From contig NZ_OY760438.1 in assembly GCF_963663625.1 (NCBI RefSeq), forward strand, positions 744,001 through 808,000: a stretch of DNA of 64,000 nucleotides, read 5' to 3'. The number at the start of each line of letters is the position of its first letter. Position 1 is the first letter of the stretch. Positions 8,420-18,135 of this stretch are shown piece by piece. Position numbers and translations under genes: made by a program. Source of the DNA: an uncultured Ilyobacter sp. Lineage in GTDB: Bacteria > Fusobacteriota > Fusobacteriia > Fusobacteriales > Fusobacteriaceae. The notes under the pieces are model-generated. The model had not been told where the DNA came from. It ran no database searches and saw only the letters and a program-made list of their open reading frames with translations.

Positions 8420-10570
8420 ATGTATAAAAAAAATAACAAAAAGGAAATAGTAAAAAAATTAGACGGTGAATCAAGTATTTCAAGTTGGTACGATTGGAAA
8501 TGGCAGTTGAAACATTCTGTCAAAGATATCGAAACTTTAGAAGCAGTATTTGATATCAAATTTAATGAGTCCGAGAAGAGATCAATGAAAAAAACCATTG
8601 AACAATTCCCATTTGCGGCAACACCATATTATCTTTCACTTATTGATATTGATGACTATAAAAATGATCCTGTCTACAAACAGGCTGTGCCTGATATTGA
8701 AGAATTAAATCTGACAAATTGTGATATGAGTGATCCACTCCATGAGGATCATGACAGCCCGGTACCTGGGATAACCCACAGGTATCCAGATAGAGTTTTA
8801 TTGCTTGTAAGTAATGTCTGTTCCATGTATTGCAGACACTGTACCAGAAAGAGAAAAGTTGGAGATATGGACAATATCCCAGATAAAGATGCTATTATGA
8901 ATGGTATCGAATATATAAAAAGTCACCCTGAGATACGTGACGTGCTGTTATCAGGGGGAGATCCTTTTTTATTGAGTGACGATTATCTAGACTGGATATT
9001 ATCAGAGGTCAAAAAGATACCTCATGTGGAGGTTATCAGAATTGGTACAAGAACCCCGGTTGTTCTACCTCAGAGAATCACTGATAATTTAATAAACGTA
9101 TTAAAAAAACACCATCCTGTATGGATCAATACGCACTTCAATCATCCTAAAGAGTTTACAGAGGAATCTAAGAAATCTGTCATGAAACTAGCTGATGCGG
9201 GAATCCCATTAGGAAACCAGTCTGTTCTATTAGCCAGAGTCAATGACTGTCCAAAAATCATGAAAAAACTGGTTCATAAACTTGTTTCAAACAGAATCCG
9301 TCCCTACTATCTCTATCAGTGCGACCTTTCGGAAGGTCTGAGTCATTTTAGAACTCCTGTAGGAAAAGGTATAGAGATAATAGAAAGTCTCATCGGACAT
9401 ACAAGTGGTTTTGCCATTCCAAGGTATGTAATAGACGCACCAGGTGGTGGAGGTAAAATACCGGTAATGCCAAGCTACCTCATCTCATGGTCTCAAAACA
9501 AAGTGATACTCCGTAATTACGAGGGTGTTATCACAACTTATAGAGAGCCCGATAATTACAAGACCCAGCTATGTGATGATGACTGTGACAATTGTAATCT
9601 ACACTTAAATCTTGACGGGGTGGTAGATTACAATAGCGTAGGAATAACAAAACTTTTGTCTGACACCAATGATGAAATCTCCCTGACACCAGACAATAAC
9701 CAGCGTATAGAAAGAAGAGAGGGTGAAGAGACAGATGAAGAGGACAAAATAGAAAAGATTTCAAACTCCATTGTACACCACGGAAATAATAATAATAGAG
9801 TATATCTCATGAAACTAGACAGCGCTGACATTCCTGTTATATTCAAAGATCTTTACAATCTCGCTTACAAAAATAGATATGGTAAAATTATCGCCAAGGT
9901 TCCTACAAATTCTTATGGTTATTTTCTAGAAAACGACTATATTAGAGAGGCCCATATCCCAGATTTCTTCAAAAACGGTGAAAACCTATATTTCATGTCA
10001 AAATATATAAATGAAAACAGAAGAATTGAGCCTGACGAAGAGACAATAAAAAATGTACTATATAATTCAAAAAATACAGAGGCATTTAATACAAGAAAGC
10101 TAGCCGATAAATTTAAAATCCGTGTATGCGACAAGAGTGATATAGAGGAGATGGCATCTCTTTATGAAAACGTTTTTGAAACTTACCCTTTCCCTATACA
10201 CGATGAAACCTACCTTGCTGAAACAATGAATGAAAACGTCTTGTATTTTGGTATTTGGGAAGGCGATAAGCTAATAGCCCTTTCATCTTCAGAAACAGAT
10301 ACAGAAAATATGACTTCCGAAATGACCGACTTTGCTACAGATACTGAATATAGAAAGATCGGACTCGCAAGTTTATTGTTGAAGTCAATGGAAGTGGAGC
10401 TAAAAAAAAGAAATTTCAGAATACTATATACTATTGCCCGGGCAAAGTCTCATGGAATTAACAGAGCTTTTTCAAAAAATGGATATGAATACACAGGTAC
10501 ACTGATCAATAATACCAATATATTTGGTAATATAGAAAGTATGAATGTTTGGTATAAAAATATACTTTAA
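8420..10570 (+). CDS. ablA-ablB: Fused lysine 2,3-aminomutase / beta-lysine N6-acetyltransferase (AblA-AblB)
   Basis: A two-enzyme protein predicted to make the osmolyte N-epsilon-acetyl-beta-lysine: radical-SAM, PLP-dependent conversion of L-lysine to beta-lysine, then acetyl-CoA-dependent acetylation. Residues 1 to about 430 are aminomutase, with the iron-sulfur motif CSMYCRHC (Cys134, 138, 141), the [12 protein letters not shown] region, PLP Lys346 in PGGGGK, and the C-terminal zinc-type cysteines 385/389/392. An acidic linker (about 430-445) leads to an AblB region with a GNAT domain at about 560-716. The two activities are usually separate genes (ablA, ablB). Total length, 716 aa, is about the sum of both. 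No stop or frameshift separates them. It is monocistronic, with a near-consensus promoter and a terminator. Confidence 0.9.
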   Translation: MYKKNNKKEIVKKLDGESSISSWYDWKWQLKHSVKDIETLEAVFDIKFNESEKRSMKKTIEQFPFAATPYYLSLIDIDDYKNDPVYKQAVPDIEELNLTNCDMSDPLHEDHDSPVPGITHRYPDRVLLLVSNVCSMYCRHCTRKRKVGDMDNIPDKDAIMNGIEYIKSHPEIRDVLLSGGDPFLLSDDYLDWILSEVKKIPHVEVIRIGTRTPVVLPQRITDNLINVLKKHHPVWINTHFNHPKEFTEESKKSVMKLADAGIPLGNQSVLLARVNDCPKIMKKLVHKLVSNRIRPYYLYQCDLSEGLSHFRTPVGKGIEIIESLIGHTSGFAIPRYVIDAPGGGGKIPVMPSYLISWSQNKVILRNYEGVITTYREPDNYKTQLCDDDCDNCNLHLNLDGVVDYNSVGITKLLSDTNDEISLTPDNNQRIERREGEETDEEDKIEKISNSIVHHGNNNNRVYLMKLDSADIPVIFKDLYNLAYKNRYGKIIAKVPTNSYGYFLENDYIREAHIPDFFKNGENLYFMSKYINENRRIEPDEETIKNVLYNSKNTEAFNTRKLADKFKIRVCDKSDIEEMASLYENVFETYPFPIHDETYLAETMNENVLYFGIWEGDKLIALSSSETDTENMTSEMTDFATDTEYRKIGLASLLLKSMEVELKKRNFRILYTIARAKSHGINRAFSKNGYEYTGTLINNTNIFGNIESMNVWYKNIL

Positions 10571-10633
10571 AATAAAAGTTGGATTGGAAGAAATTTTCTA
10601 AAAGTCTAATGATGAAACGACTTAAAATTTATG

Positions 10634-10680
10634 AAAGCCTGTTAAAAATTATTTTAATAATAATTTAACAGGCTTTTTAT
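10634..10680 (+). terminator. Terminator after ablA-ablB
   Basis: AAAGCCTGTTAAA (10634-10646) pairs perfectly with TTTAACAGGCTTT (10664-10676), followed by T residues. Confidence 0.85.
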
Positions 10681-10875
10681 TCTGTTTCTAGAAAATTTAA
10701 AAAATAAATTTTCTAAATTTCTCTTTACTAATTTTACCAAAAACATTATAATTAAATAATTTCACAATAAAAAGATAAAAAACTCTTTAAAACTCATTTT
10801 TTACTAGTGTTTAACTAAGTATATCAACCATTTTTTAAAAAAAATCCGATCAATATAAAAAAATAAAATACTATA

Positions 10876-10904
10876 TTGACTATTTGAAAGAAAAAGAATA
10901 GAAT
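10876..10904 (+). promoter_or_regulatory. Promoter for the decarboxylase-arginase gene
   Basis: TTGACT (10876-10881), 17 nt, TAGAAT (10899-10904). The predicted leader, about 130 nt, is AT-rich and shows no recognised riboswitch. The gap 10680-10875 holds nothing else I can identify. Confidence 0.7.
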
Positions 10905-11044
10905 GTCTCGTCCAGCTGAAAGGGATCTATCAAATTTCTTTTTTAAAAGATAATTTCAATATAAATTGTAAATAATATTATAAACAATTTTCTTTGAATC
11001 CGATTATAAAGTTTAGCAAAAAAAGGTGATGAAAAGGAGGAGAT

Positions 11045-13390
11045 ATGACTAAGTTAAATCAAAACATGACCCCGCTATTTTCTACATTAAAAGATGTATA
11101 CGTCGAGAGAGGAATCGTCCCCTTTCATGTACCGGGGCACAAAAAAGGTGCAGGTATGGATAAGGAGTTTTTTGACTTCATAGGCAAAAATGCTTTTTCC
11201 ATAGACGTTACTATTTTTAAAATGGTCGACGGACTGCATCAGCCAAAAAGCTGTATAAAGGAAGCTCAAGCCCTTGCTGCCGATGCTTACGGAGTGAAAA
11301 AAAGTTTCTTTGCAGTTAATGGCACATCAGGAGCCATCCAGGCGATGATTATGTCAGTTGTGAAATCAGGAGAAAAAATTCTTGTCCCAAGAAATGTTCA
11401 TAAATCAGTAACTGCAGCGATAATACTAAGTGGTGCTGAACCTATATACATGAACCCTGAGATTGATGATGACTTAGGAATTGCTCATGGTGTGAAACCC
11501 GAAACAGTTGAAAATATGTTAAAACAGCATTCTGATATAAAAGCTGTTCTTATAATAAATCCTACATATTACGGTGTGGCAACTGACATCAAAAGAATTG
11601 CTGACATTGCACACAGTTATGATATACCCCTAATTGTTGACGAGGCTCACGGACCACATCTTCATTTTCACGAAGCGTTGCCTATCTCCGCAGTAGATGC
11701 AGGTGCAGACATATGTGCCCAGAGTACTCACAAAATAATAGGTGCTCTTACTCAAATGTCACTTTTACATGTAAATTCCGACAGAGTTGACCACAACAGG
11801 GTACAGCAGATACTAAGTCTTCTGCACACGACTTCTCCTTCATATATATTGATGGCATCTCTTGACTGTGCAAGAAGACAGATTGCCACTGAAGGAAGGG
11901 AACTACTTACTAGAACTATTGCTCTTGCACATAAACTAAGAAGCGAAGTTAATAAGATTCCTGGAGTGTCATCTTTTGGAATAGAGATTGTGGGAAGAGA
12001 GGGGATCTATGCCTTTGATCCTACAAAGGTTACAATAACTGCAAGAGACCTCGGTCTAACTGGATTTCAATTAGAAACACTTCTTGTTGATGAATATAAT
12101 ATACAGGTTGAATTATCTGACTACTACAATGTTCTTGCTCTGATAACTTTAGGGGATACAGAAGAAAGCATAAGTAAACTTAGCGAGGCTCTAAGATCTA
12201 TAAGTGAAAGATTCTTCGGTAAAGAAGAGATTCACAGAAAAATTCTCAAAATGCCAGCTATTCCTGAAGCCGTACTTATACCGCGAGAGGCTTTTAATAG
12301 TGAAAAGAACAAAGTTCTTTTTTCTGAAAGTGAAGGTAAAATCTGTGGAGAGCTAATAATGGCATATCCTCCTGGAATACCTATTATCTGTCCTGGTGAA
12401 AGAATAACTTCAGATATAATAGAGCATATAAAAGAACTTAAAGATGCAGAATTGCATATCCAGGGAATGGACGACCATGAACTTCAGTATATCAATGTAA
12501 TAGAGGAAGAGGATGCAGTATACATCTATACGGAAAAAATGAAAAACCAGCTATTTGGTGTACCTCTGAACTTAGGAGCAAACAAAACAGGAATCGAATT
12601 TGGGTTGGAAGCTCTCTGGGACAACTATCCTGATGTATTTGATGAAATGGAAGTTATCGAGATTGAAAGACAAAAAGAAGACTTCTCAATTCAGAATCTT
12701 AGATATAAAAACACAATTCTTGATACATGTGAAAGAGTCGCTCACACTGTAAATATGGCTGTAAAAGATGGATATAGACCTATCACAATAGGTGGAGACC
12801 ATTCTATAGCTCTAGGAACTATAGCTGGAGTGGCCAAAGAAAAAAATATAGGGGTTATCTGGATGGATGCCCACGGAGATATGAATACAAACGAGACTAC
12901 ACTCACAGGAAATATTCATGGAATGCCTCTTGCTCTGTTACAGGGTATAGGGGACAAGGACCTCTGCAACTGCTTCTTTGATGGTCCAAAAATTAAAAGT
13001 GAAAATGTTGTATTATTTGGTGTAAGAGACCTTGATGAGCAGGAAAGAGAAATTATAAATAAGACCGGAGTAAAGGTCGTATTCTATGATGAGATCGCTC
13101 AAAGGGGAATAGATGTAGTTCTAGATGAAGTCAGAGACTACCTGGCTGTAGACAACTTACACATAAGTTTTGATATAGATGTTCTAAATCCTGAATATGC
13201 TCCAGGAGTCAGCCTCCCAGTAAGAGGTGGATTTGCTCCTGATGATATATTTCATAGTTTCAAATATTTATTTAAAAATTATACTATAACCTCTGTGGAT
13301 ATAGTAGAATTCAACCCGATTTATGACAAAAACAGTAAAACAATGGAATTTGTAAAAGAACTTACTGAATATGTCAAAAATCCTGATTAA
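11045..13390 (+). CDS. Fused Orn/Lys/Arg decarboxylase - arginase-family ureohydrolase
   Basis: Predicted bifunctional polyamine enzyme of 781 aa. Residues 1 to about 490 are a fold-type I basic amino acid decarboxylase of the short SpeA/YaaO type: FHVPGHKKG (27-35), the VDEAHG block (198-203), Schiff-base Lys230 in STHK, and YPPGIPIICPGERI (441-454). Residues about 500-781 are a complete ureohydrolase with all six manganese ligands: His586 (GGDHS), Asp608/His610/Asp612 (DAHGD), Asp710/Asp712 (FDID). The NTNETTLTGNIHGMP loop (614-628) and the VEFNPIYD ending look like arginase rather than agmatinase. Arginine could go to ornithine plus urea and then putrescine, or through agmatine; the order is not decided by sequence. 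GGAGGAG precedes the ATG. Confidence 0.9.
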   Translation: MTKLNQNMTPLFSTLKDVYVERGIVPFHVPGHKKGAGMDKEFFDFIGKNAFSIDVTIFKMVDGLHQPKSCIKEAQALAADAYGVKKSFFAVNGTSGAIQAMIMSVVKSGEKILVPRNVHKSVTAAIILSGAEPIYMNPEIDDDLGIAHGVKPETVENMLKQHSDIKAVLIINPTYYGVATDIKRIADIAHSYDIPLIVDEAHGPHLHFHEALPISAVDAGADICAQSTHKIIGALTQMSLLHVNSDRVDHNRVQQILSLLHTTSPSYILMASLDCARRQIATEGRELLTRTIALAHKLRSEVNKIPGVSSFGIEIVGREGIYAFDPTKVTITARDLGLTGFQLETLLVDEYNIQVELSDYYNVLALITLGDTEESISKLSEALRSISERFFGKEEIHRKILKMPAIPEAVLIPREAFNSEKNKVLFSESEGKICGELIMAYPPGIPIICPGERITSDIIEHIKELKDAELHIQGMDDHELQYINVIEEEDAVYIYTEKMKNQLFGVPLNLGANKTGIEFGLEALWDNYPDVFDEMEVIEIERQKEDFSIQNLRYKNTILDTCERVAHTVNMAVKDGYRPITIGGDHSIALGTIAGVAKEKNIGVIWMDAHGDMNTNETTLTGNIHGMPLALLQGIGDKDLCNCFFDGPKIKSENVVLFGVRDLDEQEREIINKTGVKVVFYDEIAQRGIDVVLDEVRDYLAVDNLHISFDIDVLNPEYAPGVSLPVRGGFAPDDIFHSFKYLFKNYTITSVDIVEFNPIYDKNSKTMEFVKELTEYVKNPD

Positions 13391-13429
13391 GTGCTACACA
13401 AAATTAATTATAAAATTCGGAGGTTACAA

Positions 13430-13636
13430 ATGAAAAAATTATTCGCTATCGCATTACTTGCTATTACTATGGTTGCTTGTGGACAAAAAGAGCAAACACC
13501 TGTTGAACCAGCTCAAACTGAGGTAACTACTGAAGTTACTACTGAGACTACTGAGACTACTGAGACTACTGAAGCTGCTGAAACTACTGAAGCTGCTGAA
13601 ACTACTGAAGCAACTACTGAAACTACATCTAAGTAA
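13430..13636 (+). CDS. Small Thr/Glu-repeat lipoprotein
   Basis: A 68-aa predicted lipoprotein of unknown function. A basic start and hydrophobic stretch end in TMVAC, so Cys19 would be lipidated after signal peptidase II cleavage. The mature part is almost entirely ETT/EAA-type repeats (about residues 31-66), an acidic, flexible spacer. I use ATG 13430 behind CGGAGG (13418-13423) rather than an upstream frame-extending GTG. It starts 40 nt after the decarboxylase-arginase stop, with no terminator between, so it may share that transcript. The repeat DNA is microsatellite-like, so length variation between strains is expected. Confidence 0.75.
   Translation: MKKLFAIALLAITMVACGQKEQTPVEPAQTEVTTEVTTETTETTETTEAAETTEAAETTEATTETTSK
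13529..13624 (+). repeat. In-frame 3/9-nt tandem repeat tract
   Basis: Repeats of ACTGAGACT and GAAGCTGCTGAAACTACT units encode the Thr/Glu/Ala-rich tail of the lipoprotein. All units keep the reading frame. Confidence 0.8.
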
Positions 13637-13667
13637 AAAAACTGGGGTCTATGCCCCAGTTTTTTTA
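13637..13667 (+). terminator. Terminator after the lipoprotein
   Basis: ACTGGGG (13641-13647) pairs with CCCCAGT (13654-13660), followed by seven T residues. Confidence 0.9.
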
Positions 13668-13772
13668 TTCCTTTAATATCAATCATTTCATGTAAAACTA
13701 ATCTGTATTAAAAAATCAACTCTCAACATAGTCTATTTAAATTAAATTAGAATTTTTAAATAAAATTGCCCA

Positions 13773-13805
13773 TAAAAGTCGGAATTATATTATCTCCGAC
13801 TTTTA
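13773..13805 (-). terminator. Terminator after the L,D-transpeptidase-like gene
   Basis: An 11-bp perfect inverted repeat (TAAAAGTCGGA / TCCGACTTTTA) lies downstream of the minus-strand gene that ends at 13850. Confidence 0.75.
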
Positions 13806-13849
13806 TAGGCATTCTCTCTTTAAATCTTATTTTAAAGTTCACAATAATT

Positions 13850-14509
13850 TTAAATAAACTTACTCTTCTTTACATAATTTGAATCATTACCATTAACAAA
13901 TAGGACACTTCCATTTTTTATTGTATCTATAATTTCCGGCGAAAGGTTTTCCGGAAGTGCAGGACACCCCCAGCTTCTGCCCAATCTGCCACTGCTTTTT
14001 ATAAAATCTGGATTTGCATAATCTGCTGCATGGATAACTATGGCTCTCTTTCTAGCATTATCATTTATCCCTTCTTCAAGGCCTTCTAGCCTCAAAGAAT
14101 AACCTTTACTTCCTACGTATGTTTCATCTGTAAGAAAAAACCCAACAGAACTTTTGTGGGAATTGATATTATTTGAAAATTTTTCAGCAAAAATATCGCC
14201 TGTTTTTGCCCCATGAGCAACATAAGTTTCGTAAAGTAATTTCTTGTTTTCAATATCTAGTACAAAAAATCTTTGTTCAGTAGATGGCTTGGTGTAATCA
14301 ATAATAGTCAAAATACTAGCATTTTTCTTTTCTTTTATCTTCTGATATCCCGCTATAGCATTTCTAAAAATTTCAAATCCAACCTTTTCCTTTAGGTTAA
14401 TTTTAGCATACAGGTCTTTTAAATCAAAGTCGTTTGAAGTAATCGCATAAGAAGTAGAGGACATCAACAAACTTAAAAGAACTATAAACTCAATCATTCT
14501 TTTTCTCAT
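13850..14509 (-). CDS. Secreted murein L,D-transpeptidase catalytic-domain protein (YkuD_2-like)
   Basis: Predicted envelope protein of the YkuD_2 type, related to L,D-transpeptidases that act on peptidoglycan stem peptides; activity of this subfamily is not well established. The 219-aa protein begins with a signal peptide ending STSYA (about residue 22). The catalytic block is the His in VIHAADYA and GRSWGCPALP with the nucleophilic Cys near the C-terminus. Start ATG 14509 follows AGGAGGT; the longer frame begins upstream of that site. It is monocistronic with its own terminator. Confidence 0.85.
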   Translation of the reverse strand: MRKRMIEFIVLLSLLMSSTSYAITSNDFDLKDLYAKINLKEKVGFEIFRNAIAGYQKIKEKKNASILTIIDYTKPSTEQRFFVLDIENKKLLYETYVAHGAKTGDIFAEKFSNNINSHKSSVGFFLTDETYVGSKGYSLRLEGLEEGINDNARKRAIVIHAADYANPDFIKSSGRLGRSWGCPALPENLSPEIIDTIKNGSVLFVNGNDSNYVKKSKFI

Positions 14510-14990
14510 AAGTACCTCCTGATAATTGTCCAATAAATAAGTTCTAATTACATTATAGCCTTTTTTTTGAAATTCAAAAAGAATTTTTTTAAAAGATTTT
14601 TTTTAAAATTTCCAATGACCAACATTTTGTTATTTTTGAACACTATTATCAAAAAAAAGTTTTTTTTTTTTAATTTTTAGTACTAATAATCACATTTATT
14701 TTTCAACTTATTTTCTAATATTTCTCCTGTTTAAAAACTTTAAAAAATTTTATTACTGTTGTACTTATTTTCGATTACTTGTACAAAAAAACTACTTTTA
14801 ATTGCGCATATATATATAATAAATTATATTTTATTGAAAAAAACTACTATTATATAGTGTAATTTTAGTTGTTTTTCTTCAATAATATTTTAGTCTTAAA
14901 TATTCATAAAATAAGGGGTTTTAAAAATCTCTTACTGTATATTTACGACTAACTTTGTTATAGAATACATTATTTTTTAGAAGGGAGAGA
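14510..14990. other. AT-rich intergenic region upstream of opp
   Basis: About 480 nt, very AT-rich with long A and T runs and a TATATATATAA patch near 14807. It must hold the divergent promoters of the L,D-transpeptidase-like gene and of the opp operon, but I could not place a convincing -35/-10 pair. No RNA element or small gene recognised. Confidence 0.4.
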
Positions 14991-14996
14991 AATGAA

Positions 14997-15917
14997 TTGG
15001 GTAAGTTTATAGTAAAACGTATGATACAAATGTTTATTACCCTGTATCTTGTAGTTACTGCTACTTTCTTTTTGATGCACGCTATACCTGGAGGACCTTT
15101 TACTAGGGAAAAGCCTTTGCCGCCTGCAGTTATAGAAGCACTTGAAGCAAAATTTAAGTTAGATCAGCCTTTACATGTACAGTATTTTGATTATGTAAAA
15201 GGAGTCTTTACCTTTGATTTTGGGCCATCATTCCAAAAGGTAGGGGTGGACGTTACTGATATGATCATTAAAGGTCTTCCGGCCTCAGCAAAAATAGGAA
15301 TGTTGGCAGTAATGGTGGTTCTACTTATTGGAATTCCGTTAGGTATCATCTCAGCATTAAAACAGAACAAATGGGAGGATTATGTGGTAACTGTATTGGC
15401 TACTGTTGGTGTAACCATTCCAAGTTTTGTTGTGGCTACATTGATTATATACATATTCAGTGCCAAGCTTCAAGTGCTTCCATCCTTTGGACTCAAAACA
15501 TGGAAGCATTTTATCGGACCTGTTATCGCTCTGAGCGGTTTTTCTCTTGCCTTTGTAGCAAGACTCACTCGTTCTAGTATGCTTGAGGTTTTACAGCAGG
15601 ATTATATAAGGACAGCTAGGGCAAAAGGATTATCAGAATTTGTTGTAATCGGAAAACATGCACTTAAGAATGCTCTTATTCCTGTCATCACCTATGTAGG
15701 TCCTATGATAGCTAGTATTCTCACTGGATCATTTGTAATTGAGAAAATTTTCGCTATACCAGGTATGGGAAAATATTTCGTAGAAAGTGTCGGTAACAGA
15801 GATTATACAGTAATAATTGGTGTAACTGTATTCTATGCAGCTTTCTACATCATTATGGTCTTTATCGTAGATATCATATACGGTATCATAGATCCTAGAA
15901 TAAAGTTGCATGATTAG
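14997..15917 (+). CDS. oppB: Oligopeptide/dipeptide ABC transporter permease (OppB/DppB)
   Basis: Inner-membrane permease, first gene of a complete five-gene peptide importer. The 306-aa protein has an N-terminal membrane helix with the AIPGGPF motif typical of this subfamily, several further membrane helices, and the EAA-type cytoplasmic loop (YIRTARAKGLSE..) that contacts the ATPases. It starts at TTG 14997, nine nucleotides behind AGGGAG; the ATG at 14992 is out of frame and runs into a stop at once. oppC follows after 14 nt. Whether oligopeptides or dipeptides are the main cargo cannot be told. Confidence 0.92.
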   Translation: MGKFIVKRMIQMFITLYLVVTATFFLMHAIPGGPFTREKPLPPAVIEALEAKFKLDQPLHVQYFDYVKGVFTFDFGPSFQKVGVDVTDMIIKGLPASAKIGMLAVMVVLLIGIPLGIISALKQNKWEDYVVTVLATVGVTIPSFVVATLIIYIFSAKLQVLPSFGLKTWKHFIGPVIALSGFSLAFVARLTRSSMLEVLQQDYIRTARAKGLSEFVVIGKHALKNALIPVITYVGPMIASILTGSFVIEKIFAIPGMGKYFVESVGNRDYTVIIGVTVFYAAFYIIMVFIVDIIYGIIDPRIKLHD

Positions 15918-15931
15918 GAGGGAGTCACTTA

Positions 15932-17107
15932 ATGGATAAAAGATGGGAACGGGTTCCTAAAGAAAACCTTGAAAAAGAAAAAGTAGTGAGACCAAGTCTT
16001 ACCTATTGGCAGGATGCTTGGAGAAGGTTGAAACAAAATAAACTTTCTATGATTGGTCTGGTTACAATAGTTCTGTTGTTTAATGTGGCTATTTTCGGCC
16101 CAATGGTTTCAAAATTCAGCTATGAAGATCAAAATCTTAATCTTGGAAATATTCCTCCTAGATTTGAAATATACAAGGTCGATGATAATAATTTTGTTTA
16201 TGTACATTCAGAGTATAAGTTAATTTCTGTATCTGAAAAAGGTGAACTCATTGATATGATCAACCCGGTTAAGGATGATTTCATTGGTCTGAAAAAAGAA
16301 TATGAGATCGATGGAAATAAGGTTGTATTAGATTTCAAAAACGTAAAAAATACAAAAGATAATCCAAATATCAAAAAATATCAAATGTTTATAAATGGGA
16401 AAGAAATAAAGCCGCTGAAGAAAGTCTTTAATAAGACCTATTATTTCGGAAGTGATTCCTTTGGAAGAGATCTTTTTATAAGAATTCTTTATGGAGCTAG
16501 AATCTCTCTTACTGTTGCTGTTATGGCTACACTGGTAAACTTTTTCGTAGGTATACTCTATGGTGGTATTTCAGGATATGTCGGAGGAAGAATAGATTCT
16601 TTTATGATGAGATTTATAGACCTAATAAGTACTATACCTCTTCTTCTTTATGTTATTCTTCTGATGGTAATAATAGCTCCTGGTCTCAAAACTATTATTT
16701 TGGCCATGGGTATCACCTACTGGGTAGGTATGGCAAGGATCGTGAGGGGACAGGCTCTTTCTATAAAGGGGCACGAGTATGTACTTGCTGCAAGGACTCT
16801 AGGGGCTAGTAATGCAAGAATACTAGTAAGACATATTATTCCAAATGCTATGGGTCCTATTATTGTTTCATTGACAATGATGATTCCTAGTGCAATTTTT
16901 ACGGAATCATTCCTTAGCTTTATTGGTCTTGGAGTATCAGCTCCTCAAGCATCTTGGGGTACTCTTGCAAGTGATGCTTTAGGTGGATTAAGGTCATATC
17001 CTTATCAGCTTATATTCCCTTCTTTGGCCATTAGTGTAACTATGCTTGCATTTAATTTCCTAGGGGACGGACTGCGTGACGCACTTGATCCTAGATTACG
17101 TAAATAA
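15932..17107 (+). CDS. oppC: Oligopeptide ABC transporter permease (OppC) with extra periplasmic domain
   Basis: Partner permease of OppB in the inner membrane. At 391 aa it is longer than the common form of about 300. The extra length is an insert of roughly 90 residues (about 80-168) between the first membrane helix and the conserved FGSDSFGRDLFIRILYGAR block. That places it on the outer face, where it could touch the binding protein. The rest is standard, including the EAA loop (YVLAARTLGASNARIL). GGAGGG precedes the ATG. Confidence 0.92.
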   Translation: MDKRWERVPKENLEKEKVVRPSLTYWQDAWRRLKQNKLSMIGLVTIVLLFNVAIFGPMVSKFSYEDQNLNLGNIPPRFEIYKVDDNNFVYVHSEYKLISVSEKGELIDMINPVKDDFIGLKKEYEIDGNKVVLDFKNVKNTKDNPNIKKYQMFINGKEIKPLKKVFNKTYYFGSDSFGRDLFIRILYGARISLTVAVMATLVNFFVGILYGGISGYVGGRIDSFMMRFIDLISTIPLLLYVILLMVIIAPGLKTIILAMGITYWVGMARIVRGQALSIKGHEYVLAARTLGASNARILVRHIIPNAMGPIIVSLTMMIPSAIFTESFLSFIGLGVSAPQASWGTLASDALGGLRSYPYQLIFPSLAISVTMLAFNFLGDGLRDALDPRLRK

Positions 17108-17121
17108 AGGGGTGTTTTGGT

Positions 17122-18135
17122 TTGTCGGATAAATTATTAGAATTGAAAAATGTAAAAACCTCTTTTTACACTCACCTTGGAGAAGTTCAGGCTGTAAGAG
17201 GTGTGAGTTATCATCTTGAAAGAGGCGAAGCTCTCGGAATCGTGGGAGAATCTGGTAGTGGTAAAAGTGTTACTTCTATGTCAGTAATGGGCCTTCTTCA
17301 GCACCCTGGAAAGGTTAAAGAAGGTGAAATTTTATTTAAAGGAAAAGACCTGCTTAAGAAAAACGGTAAAGAGATGATGAATATCAGAGGTAATGAGATT
17401 GCCATGATATTTCAGGATCCTATGACATCACTGAACCCTGTCTATACTATAGGGGATCAGATTATGGAAGCTATAAAAATTCATCAAAAAGTTTCAAAAG
17501 ATGAGGCAAGAAAAAAAGCCATAGAGATGCTTACACTGGTTGGAATCCCGTCTCCTGAGACAAGAATAGACAACTACCCACATGAATTCAGTGGCGGTAT
17601 GAGACAGAGAGCGATGATTGCCATAGCTTTATCTTGTAAACCGGATCTTCTCATAGCAGACGAACCGACTACTGCCCTTGATGTTACAATACAAGCTCAG
17701 ATATTAAAACTCATGAAAGATTTGAAAGAAAAAATAAACACGTCTATTATCCTCATCACCCATGACCTCGGTGTGGTTGCTGACGTATGCTCTAGAGTTA
17801 TAGTTATGTATGGCGGATTGATAATGGAAGAAGGTACTACGGAAGAGATTTTTTACAGACCAAAGCACCCATACACAATGGGACTCCTAAAATCTATTCC
17901 AAAACTTGTAGAGGAAGAGAGACTTATCCCTATAGACGGAACACCTCCTGACCTTTTAAAACCACCATTAGGCTGTCCTTTCGCAGCTAGGTGTGACTAT
18001 GCCATGAATATCTGCTTAGAAGAAAAACCAGATTATTATTCTTCTAGTCCCAACCACAGGGCTATGTGCTGGCTTCTTGATGAAAATGCGCCTCATGTAG
18101 AAGTAGATACTGGTGTAAGAAGGGGGGCAAAATAA
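17122..18135 (+). CDS. oppD: Oligopeptide ABC transporter ATPase (OppD)
   Basis: Cytoplasmic ATPase energising peptide import. In 337 aa it has Walker A GESGSGKS (42-49), a Q-loop [10 protein letters not shown], signature FSGGMRQR, Walker B LLIADEPT and the H-loop THDLG. The C-terminal oligopeptide-transporter extension carries the cysteine-containing CPFAARC segment seen in this family. The start is TTG 17122 behind AAAGGGGTG, 14 nt after oppC. The oppF start directly abuts its stop, indicating translational coupling. Confidence 0.93.
   Translation: MSDKLLELKNVKTSFYTHLGEVQAVRGVSYHLERGEALGIVGESGSGKSVTSMSVMGLLQHPGKVKEGEILFKGKDLLKKNGKEMMNIRGNEIAMIFQDPMTSLNPVYTIGDQIMEAIKIHQKVSKDEARKKAIEMLTLVGIPSPETRIDNYPHEFSGGMRQRAMIAIALSCKPDLLIADEPTTALDVTIQAQILKLMKDLKEKINTSIILITHDLGVVADVCSRVIVMYGGLIMEEGTTEEIFYRPKHPYTMGLLKSIPKLVEEERLIPIDGTPPDLLKPPLGCPFAARCDYAMNICLEEKPDYYSSSPNHRAMCWLLDENAPHVEVDTGVRRGAK

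Noticed and set aside
10903..10953. 16-codon leader peptide with several Arg codons before the decarboxylase-arginase gene
   Set aside because: Its ATG lies at the -10 box, upstream of the predicted transcription start, so it would not be in the mRNA.
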